64,000 nt of DNA, taken from Ponticaulis koreensis DSM 19734. Lineage in GTDB: Bacteria; Pseudomonadota; Alphaproteobacteria; Caulobacterales; Hyphomonadaceae. Positions 9,005 through 18,298 of this stretch are shown here, piece by piece. The stretch is from assembly GCF_000420665.1 (NCBI RefSeq), contig NZ_ATVJ01000001.1, positions 2,055,588-2,119,587 on the forward strand. The letters are read 5' to 3'. Each line of letters starts with the position of its first letter. Positions within the stretch are counted from its first letter, which is position 1. The position numbers and the translations under genes were made by a program. A model generated the notes under the pieces. That model was not told where the DNA came from and searched no databases. It was given only the letters and a program-made list of their open reading frames with translations.

Positions 9005-9955
9005 GTGCCTCGATTTCTCTCACGTATTTCTCTGCCTTTCATTCTGAAACGGCTGCTGATCGCGATCCCGACGCTGTTTGTCGTGATCACGGTCGCGTTC
9101 TTCATGATGCGCGCCGCGCCAGGCAGCCCGTTCAGCAATGACCGCCGCCTGGAGCCAGCGGTCGAAGCGCAGATTCTCGCCGTTTATGGTCATGACCGTC
9201 CGCTGCATGAGCAATATCTCACCTATTTGGGAGATGTTGTGCAGGGCGATTTCGGTCCGTCTCTCCGGAACAAGGATAAGACTGTATCCGAGCTGATTGG
9301 CGAAGGGTTTCCTGTCAGCGCGACGATCGGCGGCCTCGCTATGTTTTTCGCCTTCGTCGTTGGCGGTGGTCTCGGGATTATATCGGGGCTGAAGCAGAAC
9401 TCGGCGGTGGATTATGGATTAATGGGGGTGGCCACGCTGGGCATTTCCATTCCGTCCTATGTGGTAGGTCCTGTTGCGGCGCTGGTGTTCGGGGTTTGGA
9501 TACCAATCTTTGCGCCCGGCGGGCTCGATCTGGGGCGCATGACGCCATACACGATCACTTTGCCGGTTATTACACTGTCGCTTTATTATATCGCAGGCAT
9601 TTCGCGGATTATGCGCGGCAGTATGATCGAGGCGATGCGGTCGAACCATATCCGCACCGCGCGTTCCAAGGGTGTACCGGAGCGTGAGATTATTCTGAAG
9701 CATGCTCTGCCAATCGCAGTTCTGCCTCTCGTCAGCTATATCGGTCCTGCCTCCGTAGGTGTTGTGACCGGTTCTCTCGTGATCGAACGCGTCTTCAGCC
9801 TTCCTGGCATTGGCAGCTTCTTTATCGATGGCGCGCTGAACCGTGACTACACGCTGGTTATGGGCGTGGTGATTCTTTTTGCGACGCTGATCCTTCTGAT
9901 GAACCTGGTGGCTGACGTCCTTTATGCAATTCTGGATCCGAGGGTGAAGTACTGA
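9005..9955 (+). CDS. oppB: Oligopeptide/dipeptide ABC transporter permease OppB-type
   Basis: Inner-membrane permease of the peptide/nickel ABC family, 316 residues starting at GTG 9005. It shows the family N-terminus (KRLLIAIPTLFVVITVAFFMMR) and the EAA loop MRGSMIEAMRSNHIRTARSKGVPE before HALPIAVLP, plus six predicted membrane helices. It overlaps the next permease by one base (TGATG), a typical translational coupling. The substrate-binding protein lies 1.9 kb downstream on the same strand. No OppD or OppF ATPase gene is present in the window. Confidence 0.9.
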   Translation: MPRFLSRISLPFILKRLLIAIPTLFVVITVAFFMMRAAPGSPFSNDRRLEPAVEAQILAVYGHDRPLHEQYLTYLGDVVQGDFGPSLRNKDKTVSELIGEGFPVSATIGGLAMFFAFVVGGGLGIISGLKQNSAVDYGLMGVATLGISIPSYVVGPVAALVFGVWIPIFAPGGLDLGRMTPYTITLPVITLSLYYIAGISRIMRGSMIEAMRSNHIRTARSKGVPEREIILKHALPIAVLPLVSYIGPASVGVVTGSLVIERVFSLPGIGSFFIDGALNRDYTLVMGVVILFATLILLMNLVADVLYAILDPRVKY

Positions 9956-10857
9956 TGATCGGAATGCGTAACCCTCAGAACGACGCGGCGCTGGAAGCAG
10001 CCGCAGTCGCTGGCCGCTCGCTATGGGATGATGCCCGTGCGCGTCTGTTCCGGAACAAAGCTGCTGTGGCCGCTATGATCGTGCTGGGCCTTTTCACGGC
10101 TTGTGCGCTGATCCTGCCGCTATTCTGGCCACATGAATATGAAACGCTGTACCGTGATCGTGTAGGCTGGTCGCCGACCTTCGAGCACCTTCACATTATG
10201 GGGACAGACACGCTTGGCCGTGACCAGTTCATCCGTCTATTGGTTGGTTATCAGGTGTCCCTGGCTGTTGGCGTTCTGGCGACATTCGTCAGTCTCGTCA
10301 TCGGTGTGACATGGGGTACAGTCGCAGGCTATTTCGGTGGCCGGACTGACAGCATTATGATGCGTATCGTTGATGCGCTCTATGCCATCCCGTTCATTTT
10401 CTTCGTGATCCTGCTGACCACCGTGTTTGGGCGGAACATCTATCTGATCTTCATCGCGATTGGTGCCGTCGAATGGCTTACCATGTCGCGTATCGTGCGG
10501 GGGCAGACCCTGTCTCTGAAAAACCGCGAATTTATCGAAGCGGCACGTGCATCCGGTGTATCTCAAGGCGCGATCATTGCACGTCACATCGTACCGAATA
10601 TTATCGGCCCTGTTGTCGTATACATGACGCTGATTATTCCGCAGGTCATTCTGCTGGAGAGCTTCCTCAGCTTTATCGGTCTTGGCATTAACGAGCCGCT
10701 GACATCACTCGGCGTTCTGATTTCGAACGGTAAGCAGCAAATGTCGTCCAGCCCGTGGCTTCTTTTGTTCCCGGCGGTTGTCATGGCGGTAACATTGCTC
10801 TGTCTGAACTTCATCGGTGACGGCGTGCGTGATGCGGTCGATCCGAAAGAGCGCTAA
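9955..10857 (+). CDS. oppC: Oligopeptide/dipeptide ABC transporter permease OppC-type
   Basis: Partner permease of 300 residues. The first helix follows RLFRNKAAVAAMIV, the family motif GTDTLGRDQF lies near residue 82, and the EAA loop is in the stretch REFIEAARASGVSQ before HIVPNIIGPV. The ATG overlaps the stop of oppB. A strong terminator 24 bases after the stop ends the oppBC transcript, so the ATPases must be encoded elsewhere or shared with another transporter. Confidence 0.9.
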   Translation: MIGMRNPQNDAALEAAAVAGRSLWDDARARLFRNKAAVAAMIVLGLFTACALILPLFWPHEYETLYRDRVGWSPTFEHLHIMGTDTLGRDQFIRLLVGYQVSLAVGVLATFVSLVIGVTWGTVAGYFGGRTDSIMMRIVDALYAIPFIFFVILLTTVFGRNIYLIFIAIGAVEWLTMSRIVRGQTLSLKNREFIEAARASGVSQGAIIARHIVPNIIGPVVVYMTLIIPQVILLESFLSFIGLGINEPLTSLGVLISNGKQQMSSSPWLLLFPAVVMAVTLLCLNFIGDGVRDAVDPKER

Positions 10858-10880
10858 ACTGATCTGAATAAACCAATAAA

Positions 10881-10912
10881 AAAGCCGCTCCTTTCGGGGC
10901 GGCTTTTTCTTT
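10881..10912 (+). terminator. Rho-independent terminator after oppBC
   Basis: AAAGCCGC at 10881-10888 pairs with GCGGCTTT at 10899-10906 across a CTTTCG-type loop, followed by TTTTCTTTT. It lies between oppC and the convergent periplasmic protein gene, and can serve both. Confidence 0.9.
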
Positions 10913-10929
10913 TAGGGTTCCGGCAAGGG

Positions 10930-11640
10930 TTATTCTTCTCGACGTACCCGGATGGCACGCCCACGATCATCGAACTGCATAAGGTAACTGCCTAAAGCCG
11001 CTCGACGAATTGTCGCTGTTCGCGGTGGGTTACTGCTACGCAGGCGAACAATCTCGGAGTCGATTTGTCGCCACACCTGACCGTTTCTGAAGTAAATGGT
11101 CAGCTTGTCGTAAGCGCCGCGGTTGATTCTTGCGATCTCCAAAGTGACCGCTTCAATGTCGCCTTTGTCATCACGCACGACATTCTGCGGGCGTTCTGGT
11201 TCAGGTTCTGCAACAGTCGGAGGGGCCGGGCGCTGTTGTGCAGTTTCGGAAGTTTCTACCGGAGTGGACCCAGGTGCTGGTTCGGGTGTTGCCGGAGCTT
11301 CTGCGACTGCGGCTGGTGTTTCGTTTTGCACGGCATCAGCCAAAGCATTGGCCTCCCGGCCAATAGATGGCAATCGGAAGCTCGGAAGACTTGGCAATGA
11401 GAAGCCGAAAGCGTCTTCTTGTACTCGCTCCGTATCCTGTCGGGTCAGGGTCCGGAATTCGCCGGCTTGTTGAGCGACCTGAGTCGCGCTGACAGCCGTA
11501 TCAAAACAGGCAAGACGTGCTGAATCATCAGCGATATCTGCGCAGGCATAAATGTCTGCGAGCGGGTCGACTTCATCGGCGAGTGCCGGAATTCCCAGCA
11601 GGGAAAGGCTTGCAACGCCGGCGAGGCAAATTTTTTTCAT
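10930..11640 (-). CDS. Exported hypothetical protein with Pro/Glu-rich linker
   Basis: A 236-residue protein with a clear signal peptide (KKICLAGVASLSLLGIPALA). The mature N-terminus has a two-Cys segment (IYACADIADDSARLACFD) like those of small periplasmic envelope proteins. A low-complexity Ala/Pro/Glu linker spans about residues 105-155, and a C-terminal beta-rich domain (IARINRGAYDKLTIYFRNGQ) follows. Start at ATG 11640, where the signal peptide begins; the longer frame to 11715 is unlikely. It sits between oppC and oppA, transcribed the opposite way. Function unknown. Confidence 0.75.
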   Translation of the reverse strand: MKKICLAGVASLSLLGIPALADEVDPLADIYACADIADDSARLACFDTAVSATQVAQQAGEFRTLTRQDTERVQEDAFGFSLPSLPSFRLPSIGREANALADAVQNETPAAVAEAPATPEPAPGSTPVETSETAQQRPAPPTVAEPEPERPQNVVRDDKGDIEAVTLEIARINRGAYDKLTIYFRNGQVWRQIDSEIVRLRSSNPPRTATIRRAALGSYLMQFDDRGRAIRVRREE

Positions 11641-11763
11641 CACGAGTGTCCGTATTTGTGCATGAATGCAGCGAATATACTTGAACTGTAACCGTCTGCG
11701 TTTCAATCTCAACACAGATCGACATAGAATGTCCTCTTAAAGTTCGGAGAGATTGGAATAAAA

Positions 11764-13368
11764 ATGCGAAACAAAAATGGTTTGCTTTCGGCGTCGCTAG
11801 CGGCACTTGCGCTTTCACTGGCAGCTTGTGGTGGTGGCAGCGAAGTCTCTCCAGACACGCTAAGACGCGGCATCAGTGCGAACCCTGATTCCGTCGACCC
11901 GCACAAAGTGTCTTCCCAGTGGGAGAACATCGTAATTGGTGACATGTTCATCGGCCTGTTTACGGACGGCGCAGACGCAACACCGGTGCTCGGCATGGCT
12001 GAAAGCTATGAAATCAGTGAAGACGGCCGCACTTGGACGTTCGAGCTGAAAGACGCCAACTGGTCAGATGGTGAGCCGGTGACGGCCAGCGATTTCGAGT
12101 TCGCATTCCGCCGGATTCTGACGCCATCAACAGCGTCTCAATATGCGTCTATGCTGTTCCTGATCGAGAATGCTGAAGAGTTCTATGGCGGCGAGGTTGA
12201 GGCTGATCAGCTGGGCGTTCAAGCCGTTGACGATGACACACTTGTGATCGACCTCGAATATCCTGCGCCTTATCTGCCGGGCATTCTGAAGCACTATGTA
12301 AGCTTTCCAGTGCCCGAGCACGCTATTGAAGAGTTTGGCGACGACTGGACGGATCCTGAAAATATCGTCGTGAATGGCCCGTATCGTCTTGAACAGTTCC
12401 GCACAGGTGACTTCCTGCGGTCTGTCGTGAACCCTGAATGGGAAGGCGCAGAAGACCTTTGCTTCTCAGAGGTCATCTATTTCCCGTATGACGACCTCGA
12501 CGCCGTTGAGCGCTACATCCAGACAGGCCGTCTGGATATGAACAACTCATTCGACGGGCAGCGCACTGACGAACTGCGCGAGCGTTTCCCAGGCTGGGTG
12601 CGCACAGCGCCGGCTCTCATAACGACATATTATTCTATCAATACAGAACTTGAGATTTTCGAAGATACACGTGTTCGCAATGCGCTCGCTATGGCGCTAG
12701 ACCGCGACTTCATGGTCAACGAAGTTCTGACAGCCGGTTACGAGCCTGCTTACTCTCTCATTCCTCCGGGCACAGCGAATTACACCGAAGACGGTGCGCA
12801 GGTATACTGGGCCGATATGAGCCAGGAAGACCGTATGGTTGAAGCGCGCCGACTGTTGGAAGAAGCCGGCTTTGGCCCGGACAACCCGCTTCAATTCGAG
12901 TACACTTACCGGTCTACAGACGATAACCCGCGCGTTGCGCCTGCGGTTCAGGCCAGCTGGCTGGAAATCGCTGACTGGGTGCGCCCTGAAATTCTGCAGA
13001 AAGAGACGCAGGTCCAGTATGCACTTCTGCGTCAGGGGGACTTCCAGATCGGTGATGGTGCGTGGGTTGCCGACTTCAACGATCCGAAGAACTTCCTCTT
13101 CCTTCTGCAGTCTAATGCCGGCCCTATGAACTATGGCCGTTACAACAATCCGGAATATGATGCGCTGGTAGAAGCTGCAGACAATGAACGCGATCTTGAT
13201 GTTCGTGCTCAGATGCTGGAAGAGGCCGAGCAAATGATGCTCGACGATATGCCGGTGATTCCAATGTGGTATCAGGTCACGAAAAATCTCGTTGATCCGA
13301 CACTTACGGGCTTTGTTGACAACGCGGATGATGTTCACCGGTCACGCTATATCTGCCGCGAAGGTTGA
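11764..13368 (+). CDS. oppA: Peptide ABC transporter substrate-binding lipoprotein OppA-type
   Basis: Solute-binding protein of the SBP_bac_5 family, 534 residues, that would deliver oligopeptides to the OppBC permeases. The N-terminus is a lipoprotein signal ending LAACGGG (Cys near 21). The mature start RRGISANPDSVDPHK and the segment TWTFELKDANWSDGEPVTASDF near residues 85-110 are typical of the family, as is DDMPVIPMWYQV near the end. Divergently transcribed from the exported hypothetical protein, with a 120-base shared upstream region. The long-chain peptide specificity is inferred from family membership only. Confidence 0.92.
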   Translation: MRNKNGLLSASLAALALSLAACGGGSEVSPDTLRRGISANPDSVDPHKVSSQWENIVIGDMFIGLFTDGADATPVLGMAESYEISEDGRTWTFELKDANWSDGEPVTASDFEFAFRRILTPSTASQYASMLFLIENAEEFYGGEVEADQLGVQAVDDDTLVIDLEYPAPYLPGILKHYVSFPVPEHAIEEFGDDWTDPENIVVNGPYRLEQFRTGDFLRSVVNPEWEGAEDLCFSEVIYFPYDDLDAVERYIQTGRLDMNNSFDGQRTDELRERFPGWVRTAPALITTYYSINTELEIFEDTRVRNALAMALDRDFMVNEVLTAGYEPAYSLIPPGTANYTEDGAQVYWADMSQEDRMVEARRLLEEAGFGPDNPLQFEYTYRSTDDNPRVAPAVQASWLEIADWVRPEILQKETQVQYALLRQGDFQIGDGAWVADFNDPKNFLFLLQSNAGPMNYGRYNNPEYDALVEAADNERDLDVRAQMLEEAEQMMLDDMPVIPMWYQVTKNLVDPTLTGFVDNADDVHRSRYICREG

Positions 13369-13409
13369 TCTGATCGTCTGAGCGTCGGGCTTATTAGCGG
13401 GAGCGGTTG

Positions 13410-14564
13410 ATGTCCGGAGAACTCGAAGCAGGAGCGTTAGGCTCCGTTGGCGGATTGTCCAAAGGGGCAGGGGACGGGGACTTGTCTGGTGACCCGTGTC
13501 GCAATTGCGGCACGGTTGTCACCGGCAGGTACTGCGGAAACTGCGGCCAGCTCGCTCAGACGTTTCACCGGCCGATCTGGTCTCTGGCCAGCGAAGTGCT
13601 CGGTGACTTTCTATCTCTTGATGGGCGCGTCATGCGCACGCTGCCATCGCTTATGTTGCGGCCGGGAAGGGTCACAAGGGAATATCTGACGGGTAAACGT
13701 CAACGTTTTGTGCCACCTTTCCGGCTCTATCTTCTCACCAGTTTTATCTATTTTGTGATGCTGTTCGCCTATGGCGACTCGCAAGGCTGGTTTGATATCA
13801 GATACATAAATCAGGAAACGCCGGTAACTATCGGCGCGACGCCTCCCGAAGGAATGTCTGAGGAGGAAATGGATGCCGCTATGGAGCAGGCACAGGAAGC
13901 GCTGGATGATGCGGGCGTCCCGGTAGATATTGAGGTAGTCGGAAATCTTGATGCTATAAGTAACATTCCAGCGGAGCAGGGGCAGGGTGTTATAGGTGAA
14001 AACACGTCCAGTCGCACCAGCGTGTTTCGCGAAGACGGGCGTGTGAACCGCGATGATATTCTCGATAATCTTCGCAACAGCGATGATTTCGATGACGATA
14101 CCAAAGACTTCCTTGCAATGGTGGTCGGGCACGTAGCGGATGCGTACGAAAATCAGGGAATGTTTTTCGCGTCCATCCAGAACTGGGCACCAAGAATTGC
14201 CTTGGCGCTGACCCCTGCGATGATACTATTGCTCACCATCGTGTACCCGTTTTCTAAACGCATTTACATTTACGACCATGTGATCGTGTCGCTGCATTTC
14301 CAAAGTTGGTACTACATTCTGCTGAGTGTGGCATTTTTATTTTTCTGGCTTGGGCTCGATTGGTTTGTGTTCGTATTGTTCATCGCGCCGCCGATCTATA
14401 TTTATCGAATGCTTAGAGAGGTATATAGTTCAGGCAGAATATTGTCGCTTCTGAGGACCGGTTTTATTCTGTTTTCTCTTACGCTTATGGTGCAAATATT
14501 CTTCGTTATTCTTGTTATAGTTGGCGCCTTCGAAGTGACGCCCGTAGCAGGCGGACTGTCATAA
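13410..14564 (+). CDS. DUF3667-type zinc-ribbon membrane protein
   Basis: A 384-residue protein with an N-terminal zinc ribbon (CRNC about residue 30, then CGNC after 10 residues), a conserved FLSLDGRVMRTLPSLMLRPG motif and EYLTGKRQRFVPPFRLYL, followed by membrane helices. These are the marks of the DUF3667/YppG-like family with unknown function. A long acidic, soluble insertion (residues about 140-250) separates the first helix from three C-terminal helices. The ATG at 13410 has GGGAG 7 bases upstream. It lies between oppA and the TonB-dependent receptor. Confidence 0.8.
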   Translation: MSGELEAGALGSVGGLSKGAGDGDLSGDPCRNCGTVVTGRYCGNCGQLAQTFHRPIWSLASEVLGDFLSLDGRVMRTLPSLMLRPGRVTREYLTGKRQRFVPPFRLYLLTSFIYFVMLFAYGDSQGWFDIRYINQETPVTIGATPPEGMSEEEMDAAMEQAQEALDDAGVPVDIEVVGNLDAISNIPAEQGQGVIGENTSSRTSVFREDGRVNRDDILDNLRNSDDFDDDTKDFLAMVVGHVADAYENQGMFFASIQNWAPRIALALTPAMILLLTIVYPFSKRIYIYDHVIVSLHFQSWYYILLSVAFLFFWLGLDWFVFVLFIAPPIYIYRMLREVYSSGRILSLLRTGFILFSLTLMVQIFFVILVIVGAFEVTPVAGGLS

Positions 14565-14621
14565 AAATGAGGCCTTTCTGCCACAGTTTTGGGCAAATTC
14601 TTACAAACCTGTCACTATCAA

Positions 14622-14650
14622 TTGACGCTTGCGCCAAGGCCTGAATAGCT
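14622..14650 (+). promoter_or_regulatory. Candidate promoter of the TonB-dependent receptor gene
   Basis: TTGACGC at 14622-14628 matches the -35 consensus seen in Caulobacter-type housekeeping promoters; a weak -10-like GCCTGAAT follows about 10 bases later. The receptor starts 93 bases downstream. Judged by eye only. Confidence 0.3.
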
Positions 14651-14742
14651 TCCAATCAAGTCGGATTCTGGGGATCCGGCACTCCCTTTGTCATTGGCAA
14701 ATTTTGCCAGCTGCCAAAGCGTTACTTTTTGGAGGTTCAAAC

Positions 14743-17700
14743 GTGAACGGGAAATTATTTAAATCACGCCTGCTGGCGACTTCGGTCTTCGCGGGCTTCG
14801 TGGGTGCTATGGCGCTCGCGCCTGCACATGCGCAGGAAGTTGAAGATGATATCGTAATCATCACTGAGGACGAAGAAGAAGCTTCGACGCAGGAGCGTGT
14901 CGTCGTAACTGGTTCACGTATCGCACGTGACACTTTTACCTCTACATCTCCTCTGCAGGTTCTGACCGGCGAGACGATCAACGAAGCAGGTGTTCTTGAC
15001 CTCGGTGAAGCGCTTCAGTCGACGTCTGTTGTTCAGGGCATTCAGCTCGACCAGACTTTCAACGCGACTCAGGTTTCAGACGCGGGCCCAGGCGCTCAGT
15101 CTGTAGCTCTTCGTGGTCTGGACGCTGAACGTACTCTGGTTCTTGTGAACGGTCGTCGTTATGCGCCGGCTGGTATCGAAGGTGCGCCTTCGTTCCCGGA
15201 TATCTCTCTGATCCCAACATCAGCGATTGAGCGTACCGACATCCTGCTTGACGGTGCGTCTTCTGTATACGGTTCAGACGCGGTTGCGGGTGTTGTTAAC
15301 ATCATCCTCCGTTCTGAGTTTGAGGGCCTCGAAATCGGTGGTCAGTTCAACAACCCTCTCGAAGGTGGTTCTGAGAGCTACTCTGTAGACTTCATCGCAG
15401 GTGTTGTTGGCGACTTTGGTCACCTGACCATCGCGGGTGAGCACTATAACCAGGAAGCGCTTTACGGTTGTGATCGCGACTGGATGCGTGCGACTGCTAA
15501 TCCTGACAACTGGCCGGACTTTGCTAATCAGTCTGTCTGCGGTTCTATTGACATCAGTGAAGACGGAACTGAGCTTGGCACACAGCGTCAAAGCCAAAGC
15601 TTCTCTGCTTTCCCGTTCGGCGCTATTCTTCTCGGTCGCGCGGGCCAGACAGACGGTGCAGGTATTCCTAACTTCATCCAGGCCGATCTCGGTGGCAACT
15701 TTAATGGTCTGTACGGTCTGACAGTTCTTGGTAACCAGGATCTGCAACTGAGCCCTTCATTCCAGCGTTCATCTATCTTTGTAACAGGTGAGTTTGACCT
15801 GAATGACTTCGTTGAAGGCATGACTGCTTTCACCGAGTTCAACCTGTCTAACCGTCAGTCGAGCTTCACAGGTGCTTCTGGTGTTATCGACGCTGCTGTT
15901 CAGCCGTCTAACCCATACATTCAGTCTGAAGGTTTCACGATTGGTGGTGCTGGGCCAACATCTAACTTCACAATGCGTCCGCTTGACCCGACACCAAGCG
16001 GCGTTGAGTCTGAGCTGACGCAGTACCGTTTCATTTCCGGTGTTCGTGGTGACCTCGCATTCCTTTCTGATGCACTGGCTGACTGGGACTATGAAGCATT
16101 CGGTGGTTATACGCGTTCACAGGGTTATTCTGACCGTGGCGTGATCCTTGAAGAAAACCTCATCCGATCTCTGAACACAGAAATCGATCCGGCTACGGGT
16201 ACGGTTGTTTGTGCGGCTACGCCAAACCCGACTGGTCCATTCAGCCCTGGTGAGGTGACGGAACCATGTATTCCGTTCAACCCTTTCTTCGCGGGCCTCT
16301 ACCCGACAGACGGATCTGATCCATACTTCGAAGACCCACGTCTTCTGGACTATCTGTCCGGTACGCGCTCTTCCTCAACTTTTGTTGATGAAACGATCTT
16401 TGGTGCGTTCGTATCTGGCCCTGTATTTGAGCTTCCAGCTGGTGAAGTTCAGGTCGTTCTCGGTACAGAATTCCGTGAAGATGCAATTGATACGCGTTCA
16501 GATGATGTGACCGCTCGCGGCTTGGGATCAGGCTTCTTCTCTGACCGTCCGACATCCGGTACGGTTGATCTCCTCGAATTCTACGGCGAGGTGTTCATCC
16601 CTATCCTTTCTGGACAGCGTTTCGCCGAAGACCTCAGCGTGGAGCTTGCTGGCCGTGCAGTTGATCACCAGTTTTATGGTCGTAACAGCACATACGCGGT
16701 CAAAGGTTCCTGGTCTCCAACGGACTTCCTGACATTCCGTGCTACATACGGTACGTCTTTCCGTGCACCGAACCTGCGTGAGCTCTTCCTCGAAGGTCAG
16801 TCTTCTTTCGCAGCTCTGAATGACCCTTGTGAGGTTCCAACTCTCGCTCAGACTGATACGGACGGTGATGGTGTCCTTGATGCTTACACACCGGGTGCGG
16901 ACAACGATAACGATGGCGTAGGTGACCTTGACGGTCGTCGACCAGACGTACTGGCTAACTGTCAGGCTGAAGGCCTTGATCCGTTCAGCCTCGCAATCGG
17001 TATCAACACAGGTACTGTTGAAACATACAGCTCTGGTAACACTGGTCTCGATCCGGAAACTTCAGAATCTTATTCTTATGGTTTCGTGTTCGAACAGCCG
17101 TTCACAGATAAGTTTGACCTGCGCTTTGGTATGAACTTCTGGGAGATTGAAATTGAAGACTCTGTCTTCAACCCATCTGCTGGATTCCTCGTAAACGAGT
17201 GCTATACGTCCGCGAACTTCCCGAACGACCCGTTCTGTACACGTCGTCTGCGTGACCCGAACACTGGCTTCCTGCTTGAGATTGACGCTACACCGTTCAA
17301 CATCGCTTCTGAAACAGCAAGCGGTATGGACGTCAACGTTGGCTTCAACACGGACTTCTCAGCGTTTGGTCGTGACGTATTCGCAAGCGTTGACCTGCAG
17401 GCGACACGTTCAGACGAGATTTCTCAGACGATCATTCTCCCAGGATCTCCTGCGACTACGGATGAGTTTGCAGGCGAAATCGGTAACCCGGAATGGCGTC
17501 TGACGAGCCAGTCTCGTCTGTCTTTCGACGAGTGGAGCTTCTTCTGGCAGATGCGTTACATCGATGGTCAGACTGCTGACTTTGATGACCAGCCTGTGAA
17601 CTGTAATTCTACAGCGAACGGTGGTACTGCATCTCGTGAAGTGCCAGAGTGTTACACTACAGACGACATTTTCTACCACGACGTATCTGTAACTTATGAT

Positions 17701-17868
17701 GCAGACACATGGTCCGTTCGTGCGGGTATCCGTAACCTGCTTGACCAGGATCCGCCTCGTCTCGACGAAGATGTGACATTCACTTCCGACGCTCGTAACG
17801 TGCCGCTTGGCGCTGGTTATGACCGCATCGGTCGTACTATCTTCGTAAACGTTTCCAAGCGCTTCTAA
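14743..17868 (+). CDS. TonB-dependent outer-membrane receptor
   Basis: A 1041-residue receptor that imports a large substrate through the outer membrane with energy from TonB-ExbB-ExbD. I start at GTG 14743 with GGAGGT (14731-14736) 6 bases upstream; an ORF extension to 14629 is an artefact. A signal peptide ends APAHAQ. The plug domain begins with VVVTGSRI, and the motifs SVALRGLDAERTLVLVNGRR and DILLDGASSVYGSDAVAGVVN are typical of the receptors that import peptides or glycans. The barrel ends with the terminal Phe (FVNVSKRF). A loop encoded by about 16855-16944 carries Asp-rich, calcium-binding-type repeats. Codon use favours T-ending codons (CGT, GCT, GGT), as in the Ton operon, a mark of high expression. 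The ligand is not known. Confidence 0.93.
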   Translation: MNGKLFKSRLLATSVFAGFVGAMALAPAHAQEVEDDIVIITEDEEEASTQERVVVTGSRIARDTFTSTSPLQVLTGETINEAGVLDLGEALQSTSVVQGIQLDQTFNATQVSDAGPGAQSVALRGLDAERTLVLVNGRRYAPAGIEGAPSFPDISLIPTSAIERTDILLDGASSVYGSDAVAGVVNIILRSEFEGLEIGGQFNNPLEGGSESYSVDFIAGVVGDFGHLTIAGEHYNQEALYGCDRDWMRATANPDNWPDFANQSVCGSIDISEDGTELGTQRQSQSFSAFPFGAILLGRAGQTDGAGIPNFIQADLGGNFNGLYGLTVLGNQDLQLSPSFQRSSIFVTGEFDLNDFVEGMTAFTEFNLSNRQSSFTGASGVIDAAVQPSNPYIQSEGFTIGGAGPTSNFTMRPLDPTPSGVESELTQYRFISGVRGDLAFLSDALADWDYEAFGGYTRSQGYSDRGVILEENLIRSLNTEIDPATGTVVCAATPNPTGPFSPGEVTEPCIPFNPFFAGLYPTDGSDPYFEDPRLLDYLSGTRSSSTFVDETIFGAFVSGPVFELPAGEVQVVLGTEFREDAIDTRSDDVTARGLGSGFFSDRPTSGTVDLLEFYGEVFIPILSGQRFAEDLSVELAGRAVDHQFYGRNSTYAVKGSWSPTDFLTFRATYGTSFRAPNLRELFLEGQSSFAALNDPCEVPTLAQTDTDGDGVLDAYTPGADNDNDGVGDLDGRRPDVLANCQAEGLDPFSLAIGINTGTVETYSSGNTGLDPETSESYSYGFVFEQPFTDKFDLRFGMNFWEIEIEDSVFNPSAGFLVNECYTSANFPNDPFCTRRLRDPNTGFLLEIDATPFNIASETASGMDVNVGFNTDFSAFGRDVFASVDLQATRSDEISQTIILPGSPATTDEFAGEIGNPEWRLTSQSRLSFDEWSFFWQMRYIDGQTADFDDQPVNCNSTANGGTASREVPECYTTDDIFYHDVSVTYDADTWSVRAGIRNLLDQDPPRLDEDVTFTSDARNVPLGAGYDRIGRTIFVNVSKRF

Positions 17869-17908
17869 TCGAACGCTGAAACGTTCGAAGATCGAACGTA
17901 AAAGAATT

Positions 17909-17941
17909 AGGGCCAGCAGTTACGACTGCTGGCCCTTTTTC
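17909..17941 (+). terminator. Strong rho-independent terminator after the receptor
   Basis: A perfect 12-base stem: 17909-17920 (AGGGCCAGCAGT) pairs with 17925-17936 around TACG, followed by a T run. It ends the receptor transcript. Confidence 0.95.
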
Positions 17942-17954
17942 GTATCCAGATCCT

Positions 17955-18190
17955 GTGTTGAGCAGCGCGGTAAGTAGCGTCGCGAGGCGAGGGTAATCTT
18001 CGCTGTCGTCCGTGTGGTTGGCCTTGGAGCCATGCTGAAGCCCAGGGAAAGGGACGGGTAGGAGACGATCCGGTAACTGATCAGCGGGATGTTCTCTCAC
18101 TGCTATTACTTGATAGGGGCAGTGTAGGGACTACTGAAAGGTTCTTCAAAACAATGTTCTTGGCGCACTGGCAAATGTAGTGCTGTGATC
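17955..18190 (-). pseudogene. Possible gene remnant in the gap before sppA
   Basis: The 430-base gap 17869-18298 has no convincing intact gene. On the minus strand one frame stays open from about 18200 to beyond 17940 and reads like protein (PYQVIAVREHPAD and FPGLQHGSKANHTDD are examples), but it has two in-frame stops just upstream, no ribosome-binding site, and runs into the receptor terminator. It could be the decayed end of a hydrolase-like gene or chance. Confidence 0.2.
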
Positions 18191-18240
18191 GCTCTTAGCC
18201 CTTAAGCTTAGCGCCGTCGTGCTACCATCTGACAAAGAAA

Positions 18241-18272
18241 AAGGCCCGCTCCCGATAGGAAGAGGGCCTTTC
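18241..18272 (-). terminator. Terminator for sppA
   Basis: AAGGCCC (18241-18247) pairs with GGGCCTT (18264-18270); on the minus strand it is followed by a T run (complement of AAAGAAAAA). It lies 29 bases after the sppA stop. Confidence 0.75.
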
Positions 18273-18298
18273 ATGTTTTCGCTTCAAGGCGTGTCAGT

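Noticed and set aside
12697-13338. 213-residue minus-strand ORF inside oppA
   Set aside because: Shadow of oppA; no start site and no recognisable domain.
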